Source: a virus. From it: a stretch of DNA of 22,000 bases. The stretch spans positions 1 through 22,000 of IMG/VR virus record IMGVR_UViG_3300008262_000552. The stretch is one strand, 5' to 3'. The translations under genes were made by a program, and so were the position numbers. How positions within the stretch are numbered: position 1 is the stretch's first letter; every line of letters begins with the position of its first letter. Positions 16,923-22,000 of the stretch are shown here, piece by piece. The notes beneath the pieces were generated by a model. The model searched no databases. It was not told the DNA's origin and saw nothing but the letters and a program-made list of their open reading frames with translations.

Positions 16923-17710
16923 AATGACCCTCCAAATGCCTGAGTAAGTGCAGAGTCCGCCTGTGAACGAATATAATTTGGAGAAAATGAATATTGAACT
17001 CTTTTAATATTTGATGGAACGCTTAATGCTTTTGAAATAGAACTATTAAACATTTTTTGAAATCCTGATTTTTTAATTGAACCGCTTACAAGTTGGCCAC
17101 TAAAAAATCTAGAATATTGTAGGTCAAAGGAGTTCTTTACAGAGGGTCCTCCAGGCCTTCTAACGGTCACTGAAGCCCCTTCTGGCATAAATACAGTAAC
17201 TCCATCCATAGAAAAAACAAGTCGCTTAGAGGAGCGTGGAGAGATTATTAGAGGCTCTCCTTTTTCCATAATAAAAGCTTTATCTCTAAACACATGCTTT
17301 TTGCCTGGCATTCTAGTTGGTACACCAACCTTAGATGGCAAAAATTCATAATTAATTGCAAATGAAAGTCCATCTTGAGATACTTTATTTATCTTAAATA
17401 ATCTAGAGCTAGCATCTCCAGTCTTTTTCCATTCATATACATGGTGAAAAGATTTTGGCTTAATTCTTGATTGAGAATCTATATATTCTGGAAAATCTTT
17501 GTTTATTTGATCAAAGATTACTTTAGTGAATTTGTTTTGAAATGTTTTATTAGTAGTCAATTTGGCAATGACGTTTGCTTCGTAATAAACATATGCAGAT
17601 ACTTGAGCAACTGTGCTATCTTTAAATATTGTCTTATCACGACTATTACTGCCTACGGCTAATCTTTCTAGGCCGCTGGCTGCTTGAAGTAACATTCCAT
17701 TATAGTCCAA
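16919..17710 (-). CDS. Neck/tail completion protein (HK97 gp10-like role)
   Basis: This 263-residue protein starts at a TTG (17710) inside the last codons of the stopper gene, with GGAG 10 bases upstream. An in-frame ATG five codons on (17695) is less well placed. The N-terminal 90 residues are helical and cationic, then come beta strands (SRLFKINKVS, GLSFAINYEFL), a basic segment PTRMPGKKHVFRDKAFIMEKGEP and a C-terminal helical part. It sits between the stopper and the tail terminator, where siphoviruses encode the gp10-like joining protein. It is about twice the usual length of that family, so it may contain an extra domain. No catalytic motif is seen. The role is inferred mainly from gene order. 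Confidence 0.6.
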   Translation of the reverse strand: MDYNGMLLQAASGLERLAVGSNSRDKTIFKDSTVAQVSAYVYYEANVIAKLTTNKTFQNKFTKVIFDQINKDFPEYIDSQSRIKPKSFHHVYEWKKTGDASSRLFKINKVSQDGLSFAINYEFLPSKVGVPTRMPGKKHVFRDKAFIMEKGEPLIISPRSSKRLVFSMDGVTVFMPEGASVTVRRPGGPSVKNSFDLQYSRFFSGQLVSGSIKKSGFQKMFNSSISKALSVPSNIKRVQYSFSPNYIRSQADSALTQAFGGSL

Positions 17711-18128
17711 TTTGCTGATTCTCCGATCTCTTTACAGATGTGTTGAATCCAATAGGTTTTCCAAAAGGATCTGTTATTGGTGTCGTTCCTATAATTTCAA
17801 AAACTGTGGGGGTCTCATTTGGATAATTTATTTCAGTCCAAATTGGCCTATTTGAAGAATCACGAATATTGCTTATTTTATCTCTAGCTGTTAATCTCTC
17901 TAAAGTTCTTATTTGTAGAACCTGTTCATTAGAATACTTATTTGAAAATACTTGTCTGTCGCTGCCTCTTGAAGTTGCCGAATTACTTATAACCCCCTTT
18001 GCATGGCAATTCACCGTTTTATAAAAGATCCATTCTTTTTTAATGGCGCCAGTATTTGCATCCTGAGAATCTATTTGTCTGTATACATCCAACTTCATAG
18101 AAAGTAGGGAGTCTATTAAATTGTTCAT
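17700..18128 (-). CDS. Head closure (stopper) protein
   Basis: This 142-residue protein starts in a TAATG overlap with the connector gene and ends inside the next gene. It has a mainly beta pattern: MKLDVYRQIDSQDANTGAIKKEW near the start, then a KTVNCHAKG strand, a loop with SRGSDRQVFSNKY, an EQVLQIRT strand and FEIIGTTPITDPFGKP near the end. The opening 'LDVYRQ...D..TG...K.W' is typical of SPP1 gp16/HK97 gp9-type stoppers, small beta-barrels that plug the filled head beneath the connector. Size, order and pattern agree; there is no unique motif. Confidence 0.7.
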   Translation of the reverse strand: MNNLIDSLLSMKLDVYRQIDSQDANTGAIKKEWIFYKTVNCHAKGVISNSATSRGSDRQVFSNKYSNEQVLQIRTLERLTARDKISNIRDSSNRPIWTEINYPNETPTVFEIIGTTPITDPFGKPIGFNTSVKRSENQQIGL

Positions 18129-19111
18129 TAAATTATTACCGACTGAGTTAAGACATATTCTGATAAAAGCTGATCTGCATAGGCGTTTCCAGTACCAGTA
18201 TAAGCTTGTGAATCAAACTCAAAGTTCCAGTCAAACGTCTGTATTGTTTTTAAGTACCTGTTTCTCCATTCTTTATCGTTAGAGAAGAAATCTTTAATAA
18301 GCTCAATACATGCTAAATCAACTTGGGCTGGCACTTTATTCCAGCCAAATTTACCTATAACCTTATATTTTACATTTGGTATAAATGCACCAGTCCCATA
18401 ATCATTAAATGATGGAGGCACCATTCCGTTTGCAATATATGTTGAGTTATCTAGTAGATTTGCTCTATTAACTTTAATTCCGTATCCAGTTTCAGATACT
18501 TCTAGGCTAAGGCCCCAGTTGTTTATAGAATTTAAACTATCATAGAGAAGAACATCATTTACATATAGCTTATATATTGTATTAATTTTTTGTTGTGTTG
18601 GTAGAACATCTGACCCAGAACCATAAACTAGCTCTACATCATCGTACAAATAAAACGACTGTCCAGTATAGTCTTCAATTTTTCTACGTGCATAATTTTC
18701 TGCAGCTTTTAATTCTTTATAAGACCTATAAGATGGATCTGAGGGATCTGAACTTATACCAAGCTCTTGGTACATCTGAGACAAATCGGTATATGGAGTA
18801 ACAACAGAGACGTCGTGAGTTTTAGAAACAGCAGAAGAGTTTACGGTATAATTCCACTCTAATTTTAAAACCCTGTTTCTTGTTGTTATATTTAAAGGAA
18901 TATAAACATTGTACAAACCAATATTTGTTTCATCTTTAACTGAAGTTAATGTTGTTAAAATGGTAGTAGGGCTTATTGATGGAACAATAGCGGGGTCTTC
19001 TGTAATATCATAAACTTTTACAGTTGGGGCAGAATCTGAGTCTACTACCTCTCCTTGCCAAAATACCTGATGAGATATTGGCGAGTTGGTACCTATCAAT
19101 ACTTCTGCCAT
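18128..19111 (-). CDS. Head-tail connector (adaptor) with N-terminal Ig-like domain
   Basis: This 327-residue protein starts at ATG with AAGGAG 8 bases upstream. Residues 1-105 form an all-beta domain (ISHQVFWQGEVVDSDSAPTV, YNVYIPLNITTRNRVLKLEW), Ig-like in pattern. Residues about 108-327 match the gp6/gp15-type connector fold: a helix (YKELKAAENYARRKIEDYTGQSF), strands, then a C-terminal helix (VDLACIELIKDFFS) and a Trp/Phe-rich tail. The phrase ARRKIEDYTGQ is the usual marker of these adaptors, which form a ring under the portal. Standard adaptors are 100-200 residues long, so the N-terminal beta domain is an addition that could project from the neck. Confidence 0.75.
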   Translation of the reverse strand: MAEVLIGTNSPISHQVFWQGEVVDSDSAPTVKVYDITEDPAIVPSISPTTILTTLTSVKDETNIGLYNVYIPLNITTRNRVLKLEWNYTVNSSAVSKTHDVSVVTPYTDLSQMYQELGISSDPSDPSYRSYKELKAAENYARRKIEDYTGQSFYLYDDVELVYGSGSDVLPTQQKINTIYKLYVNDVLLYDSLNSINNWGLSLEVSETGYGIKVNRANLLDNSTYIANGMVPPSFNDYGTGAFIPNVKYKVIGKFGWNKVPAQVDLACIELIKDFFSNDKEWRNRYLKTIQTFDWNFEFDSQAYTGTGNAYADQLLSEYVLTQSVII

Positions 19112-19134
19112 TGACCTACTCCTTCTTATTGCTT

Positions 19135-19470
19135 TTAGTTATAAAATTCTTCAGTTAGTGCTACAAAAGGGTGCTCCTTTGTAAATGTATGCCCTTGAAT
19201 ATCATATCTAAAATTATCTCTAGTCATTCTTACTAGGACAGTTCCAGCCGCCTGCTCTTTTTTGTGATCAAACTTAGGCAATACTTCAATCGTGTCTTCT
19301 TCTGATACATCTTTCATTGTTTGTAGTGTTTTTTGATATACAGACCATGTTACGCCTTCTTCTGATAATGCTGCTATTACGTCTGCTTTATTCTTTAAGG
19401 TTCCTGTATCTACGCCAAAATCTTCGGCAAGTTTCTTTAGTTCGGTTACCTTTAATGTGTCAAATGACAT
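19135..19470 (-). CDS. Small head-associated protein with HeH/SAP-like N-terminal domain
   Basis: This 111-residue protein starts at ATG with AAAGGAGA 5-6 bases upstream. Residues 4-40 (LKVTELKKLAEDFGV then TLKNKADVIAALSE) form a short helix-extension-helix of the HeH/SAP/Rho-N type, which binds nucleic acid or protein in other systems. Residues 70-111 are beta-rich (AGTVLVRMTRDNFRYDIQG, TKEHPFVALTEEFYN) and look like a separate small fold. Such proteins often lie between the capsid and connector genes of siphoviruses; the function is not established. It could be a minor head protein or connector helper. It is the first gene of the unit starting at the promoter 19496-19524. Confidence 0.7.
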   Translation of the reverse strand: MSFDTLKVTELKKLAEDFGVDTGTLKNKADVIAALSEEGVTWSVYQKTLQTMKDVSEEDTIEVLPKFDHKKEQAAGTVLVRMTRDNFRYDIQGHTFTKEHPFVALTEEFYN

Positions 19471-19495
19471 ATTGTCTCCTTTTTCTAGGTATTTA

Positions 19496-19524
19496 ATTAT
19501 ATCATTGTTAAATTCAAATGAAAA
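19496..19524 (-). promoter_or_regulatory. Promoter for the neck/tail-tube unit
   Basis: On the minus strand TTTTCA (19524-19519) lies 17 bases before TATAAT (19501-19496), and TG sits one base before TATAAT (TGATATAAT), an extended -10. The start of transcription would be about 20 bases before the ATG at 19470. The -35 is the T tract of the terminator just upstream, so termination and re-initiation are packed together. Confidence 0.65.
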
Positions 19525-19552
19525 GCCCCCAAAAATAAATTTGGGGGCTTTT
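19521..19552 (-). terminator. Strong Rho-independent terminator after the capsid gene
   Basis: A 13-base-pair perfect stem (AAAAGCCCCCAAA paired with its complement) closes a 6-base loop. Read on the minus strand it ends in GGGGGCTTTT. It starts 17 bases after the capsid stop. The stem begins and ends with A/T runs, so it could also work from the other side. Confidence 0.9.
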
Positions 19553-19568
19553 CAAGCCTATTTCCTAA

Positions 19569-20618
19569 TTAGGAAGCGACCTTAACGTTCTTTACAACTA
19601 CCCATGCATCAGCTTGTTCAATCTGAACGCCAACACGAGTAAACATTGTGTATTCGATAGAGTCCTTCTTTGGCCAGAAGAAGCGATATACAGTTACATC
19701 ACGCTTGATACCAATAACTACGTTATTTGGGAATGTCAAGTGTACGTCTCCGTGATCGCCAGTCTCACCAGAGTAGTCACCGTCTTGTGCCTCTTTTAGA
19801 AGAGGAACTTCAACGATTGGAATACCGAATGCGAATGGTGCAACGAATCCAGCTGGACCACCAAGACCTGGTTGATCTCCACGGATAATGCTTGAAGCAA
19901 TATCTTGTGGGTTTACGTTCTGGATGTTTTGTGATGTTGAGTACAAGTAGTCCTGGATCAAGTTAGATCCTGCAAGGAATCGAAGATCCTGGCGACGTTG
20001 CTTGTACTTGCGTGGAAGTGCCTTCAACGCTGAGTTGAATACTGCACGAGAAATATTAGCACCTGCTGCGTCAACTACGTGTCCGCTAGCCTTTGCCTTC
20101 TTTACAACACCGTCAAATGACTTGTATAGGTTGTCTGAAGTTAGAGCTGTATTTCCGTTAAGAACTACATCTTCAATATCATTACCTGCCTGTGTTGCCA
20201 TCAAACGTGCAATGTGATCTTCTAGATCTGCACCTTCAATGTTGTCTTCAAGTGCTTCTGTTGAAAGCTCCCAGTCTAGGCGAAGCTTCTTTGTTGTTAG
20301 AGAAATCTTTGAGAAAGTCACTGCACTGTTTGTGCCTGTGTTTTCACCTTCTGAAGCAAGCTTCATTAGTTTCTCTCCGACTGACATACGGTCAATCTCT
20401 GTTGTATCGGCCTTCATTCGGACTGTACGGGCGACCTTACCAATTACGGTAGCATCGAACATATAATCTAGAAAGCGGGCTGATTGTTCTGGGTTTAGAA
20501 GTCCACCGTTTCCGTTTTCGGAAGCTCTGTGTACTCCTGTACCACCTGTTGAGGAGCCAAAGCCTGTTGATACTGTTGTACCTGCTTCTGCTGCCTTTTC
20601 TAATAGTTCATTACTCAT
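19569..20618 (-). CDS. Major capsid protein, HK97 fold
   Basis: This 349-residue protein starts 14 bases after the protease stop, with AGGTAGGTGA upstream. Features of HK97-fold capsid proteins are visible: a flexible Gly/Ser-rich N-arm (1-40), an E-loop region with strand pairs (IGKVARTVRMKADTTEID, then FSKISLTTKKLRLDWELS), the spine helix with SALKALPRKYKQ and a C-terminal IEYTMFTRVGVQIEQADAWVVV. LSTEALEDN followed by a LEDHIARLMATQAGNDIEDVVLNG helix is a standard mark of the family. There is no delta domain, consistent with a scaffold supplied by the upstream gene. Codons are clearly different from the tail genes (CGT arginines, C-ending codons), as expected for the most abundant virion protein, and a strong terminator follows. 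Confidence 0.95.
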   Translation of the reverse strand: MSNELLEKAAEAGTTVSTGFGSSTGGTGVHRASENGNGGLLNPEQSARFLDYMFDATVIGKVARTVRMKADTTEIDRMSVGEKLMKLASEGENTGTNSAVTFSKISLTTKKLRLDWELSTEALEDNIEGADLEDHIARLMATQAGNDIEDVVLNGNTALTSDNLYKSFDGVVKKAKASGHVVDAAGANISRAVFNSALKALPRKYKQRRQDLRFLAGSNLIQDYLYSTSQNIQNVNPQDIASSIIRGDQPGLGGPAGFVAPFAFGIPIVEVPLLKEAQDGDYSGETGDHGDVHLTFPNNVVIGIKRDVTVYRFFWPKKDSIEYTMFTRVGVQIEQADAWVVVKNVKVAS

Positions 20619-20632
20619 TTATTTCACCTACC

Positions 20633-21166
20633 TTATTTGATTAATTCTTGTACGGAACCGAGGAAAGAACCGTTCCATTTAGATTTGGATTTTTGTAAAA
20701 CTTCCTGAGACCCGCCAAGGTCACTGGACTTCTTAATTGCAGTGTCTGATTCTACTGCGTCTACACGCTTCTCAACTGTGTTGATTAGTGTGTTAATTTC
20801 TGCAACTGCCTTTGATAGCGCTGCATTTTGTTCTGCCAATTCTGTAATCTTAGCTTCTACATTCTTTGCAAAAGACTCTACTGAATCTTTGATTGCTGAA
20901 ACTTCAGCAGACTTTTGTTCTGCTGACTTTGCTACAGTTTCTGAGAAAAAGTTCTTAATTTCGCCAAGCATCTTTGCAAAATCAGGTTCATCAACCTCAA
21001 CTTCTGATACGTCGGCTGCTTTTTCCAGAGTTTCGGCAGGAGCGTCTGCTACTGCATCTGCAGGAGCTTCAGCTGGTGCTTCTTCAGCAACAACTGATGT
21101 TTCTTCTACGGCTGCTTCTGGTGCTACTGCATCTTCTGCAACTACGTTTTCTGTGTTTTCTGACAC
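20633..21166 (-). CDS. Possible nested scaffold protein from an internal in-frame GTG
   Basis: Codon 264 of the protease gene is GTG, preceded 6 bases upstream by AGAAGGAGGT (21182-21173), one of the best Shine-Dalgarno matches in the window. Starting here would give a 177-residue protein made up of the acidic Ala/Glu/Pro region and the coiled coil, without the protease. The site falls at the edge between the two parts. Lambda C/Nu3 works in this way: the scaffold is produced from an in-frame start inside the protease gene. Here it is inferred from the site's strength and position, not observed. Confidence 0.55.
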   Translation of the reverse strand: MSENTENVVAEDAVAPEAAVEETSVVAEEAPAEAPADAVADAPAETLEKAADVSEVEVDEPDFAKMLGEIKNFFSETVAKSAEQKSAEVSAIKDSVESFAKNVEAKITELAEQNAALSKAVAEINTLINTVEKRVDAVESDTAIKKSSDLGGSQEVLQKSKSKWNGSFLGSVQELIK

Positions 21167-21955
21167 TTCATTACCTCCTTCTGCGTTTGCCTGTTTTGCA
21201 ATTGTTTGTGTTTCAGGCAACGACACTCTTGATTGCTTGTACGCATCAAGAATTTTATCTATCTCTTTTGCTTTATTTACATCATTACTTTCTACCCAAC
21301 CTATTAATTCTGCTGGTTTATTTGTAACTGGTGATACATAAGTTTTGTCTGTTGAGATAAAAACAGAATCACTTTCTGCACAATAAAAAATATTTTCCAT
21401 TTTAACATCTGCTGCTATTCCTTTAAAAACTAACTGTCCGTTAACTTTTGAAATAGACAAAATGTTACATAGTTCATTTGCTGGTGAGTCAACAATTGAA
21501 AGTTCAATTAAATCATAGTCTTTAATAAATCTAACAGATTGACCAGTAGCTTTATTTACTTCATTGTCAGACTCATTAATTTTTCCGCCGATTGAAAATC
21601 CTGAAAGAGTACCATCTAGAACTTTTTCCCATGTATCTTGTGCACCCTTTGAAATGTATGCATCAACATACACTCCGCTATAAAAAGATTTTGTGGTTGG
21701 ATCATAGAATGTTTCTGGTTTAAAAGAAACAACCTTTCCAACAGCAAGAGGTGTGTGCATCTCACGAAGGTTGCCACGGAAATTTTCAAAAGCTTTTAGG
21801 CTTGCTTCTGCTGTAACAACATCACCAGTTTGATCAACGTTATCTAGTGTTGCAAATCCAGAAACAGTTCTTTTCTCACGGTTAACCTTTGTAAAAGGAA
21901 CTGAGAGATGAATGCTTTCGCCATTGGCAGACCAATAGGATTTTTCTATATTCAT
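20633..21955 (-). CDS. Prohead protease with C-terminal scaffold region
   Basis: This 440-residue protein has the HK97-type (U35/S78) prohead protease in residues about 12-180. The expected catalytic residues are H67 (REMHTPLAVG), S121 (LSGFSIGG) and E151 or D156 (ELSIVDSPAN). HK97 uses H65, S112 and E148, so H67/S121/E151 line up well. Residues 180-255 are a linker region, 262-325 an acidic Ala/Glu/Pro-rich stretch and 326-405 a long coiled coil (LGEIKNFFSETV to INTVEKRVDAVES), typical of capsid scaffolds. The protease would cut scaffold and capsid during maturation. The ATG is the only possible start in frame, because a TAA lies 18 bases upstream; no clear Shine-Dalgarno precedes it. The capsid gene follows after 14 bases. 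Confidence 0.9.
   Translation of the reverse strand: MNIEKSYWSANGESIHLSVPFTKVNREKRTVSGFATLDNVDQTGDVVTAEASLKAFENFRGNLREMHTPLAVGKVVSFKPETFYDPTTKSFYSGVYVDAYISKGAQDTWEKVLDGTLSGFSIGGKINESDNEVNKATGQSVRFIKDYDLIELSIVDSPANELCNILSISKVNGQLVFKGIAADVKMENIFYCAESDSVFISTDKTYVSPVTNKPAELIGWVESNDVNKAKEIDKILDAYKQSRVSLPETQTIAKQANAEGGNEVSENTENVVAEDAVAPEAAVEETSVVAEEAPAEAPADAVADAPAETLEKAADVSEVEVDEPDFAKMLGEIKNFFSETVAKSAEQKSAEVSAIKDSVESFAKNVEAKITELAEQNAALSKAVAEINTLINTVEKRVDAVESDTAIKKSSDLGGSQEVLQKSKSKWNGSFLGSVQELIK
21173..21182 (-). promoter_or_regulatory. Strong internal Shine-Dalgarno for the nested scaffold
   Basis: AGAAGGAGGT lies 6 bases before the in-frame GTG at 21166. It encodes Glu-Gly-Gly of the larger protein, so the match could partly be forced by codons, but GGA-GGT is not the only way to write Gly-Gly. 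An out-of-frame ATG between the two would give only a very short peptide. Confidence 0.55.
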
Positions 21956-21962
21956 ATGCTTA

Positions 21963-21991
21963 ATTTTATACCGTTATACTATATAACGCAA
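21963..21991 (-). promoter_or_regulatory. Weak candidate promoter upstream of the protease gene
   Basis: TTGCGT (21991-21986) is followed after 17 bases by TAAAAT (21968-21963). A start at the normal distance would be at or next to the ATG at 21955, giving an almost leaderless mRNA, which would suit the lack of a Shine-Dalgarno there. The stretch is AT-rich and may also be the end of an upstream gene (probably portal) cut by the window edge. Confidence 0.3.
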
Positions 21992-22000
21992 ATAAGTAGT

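Noticed and set aside
20974-21327. Leu-rich plus-strand frame resembling membrane segments
   Set aside because: The Leu/Gln-rich translation is the antisense reading of GCA/GAA/GCT-rich codons of the scaffold; another shadow of the same region.
20742-21341. Long plus-strand open frame (199 codons) opposite the protease/scaffold gene
   Set aside because: It lies antisense to the Ala/Glu/Pro-rich and coiled-coil part, whose codons create a Ser/Ala-rich shadow. No start signal and no plausible protein pattern.
1-22000. tRNA genes, integrase or attachment sites, insertion sequences, defence or anti-defence genes
   Set aside because: None could be recognised on either strand. The window is almost fully filled by virion structure genes.

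Overview
The window carries the late structural region of a tailed double-stranded DNA phage or prophage. Every supported gene lies on the minus strand, so the genes read from right to left. The order is: prohead protease with scaffold, major capsid protein, small HeH/SAP-like protein, head-tail connectors, tail terminator, major tail protein, tail assembly chaperone, very long tape measure, distal tail and hub proteins, then a row of tail-tip or fibre proteins. No sheath, tube-plus-sheath pair or baseplate wedge genes are visible, so a siphovirus with a long non-contractile tail fits best. The DNA is AT-rich (well under 40% GC by eye). No host gene, integrase, tRNA or lysis gene is present, so the host is unknown. 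The style of several proteins recalls actinobacterial and freshwater phages, but that is memory-based inference.

Layout. 21955-19569: head shell, with a protease whose C-terminal third looks like a scaffold, then the capsid protein, ended by a strong terminator. 19470-15595: a compact unit that builds the neck and tail tube (HeH/SAP-like protein, connector, stopper, tail completion protein, tail terminator, major tail protein), ended by a second terminator. 15489-8574: tail assembly chaperone and the 2156-residue tape measure. 8577-1: distal tail protein, hub-like protein and five tail-tip or fibre proteins rich in FN3, Ig-like, lectin-like and beta-rich domains. The last of these runs off the left edge. 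Most neighbouring genes touch or overlap (ATGA or TAATG), which suggests translational coupling.

Three points go beyond routine annotation. (1) An in-frame GTG with a near-perfect Shine-Dalgarno lies inside the protease gene exactly at the protease/scaffold border, suggesting a nested scaffold gene like lambda C/Nu3. (2) The chaperone can be read as a full-length protein only if ribosomes shift +1 (or -2) out of a 27-codon TTG-started ORF. The first frame seems much shorter than usual, so the locus may be a compacted version. (3) Terminators follow the capsid and the major tail genes, and each is joined directly to a promoter with an extended -10 (TGNTATAAT), a 17-base spacer and a -35 lying in the terminator's T tract. 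This splits the region into at least three transcription units.

There is no gene-free stretch longer than 300 bases. The largest gaps are about 100 bases each (15490-15594, 16309-16409 and 19471-19568).
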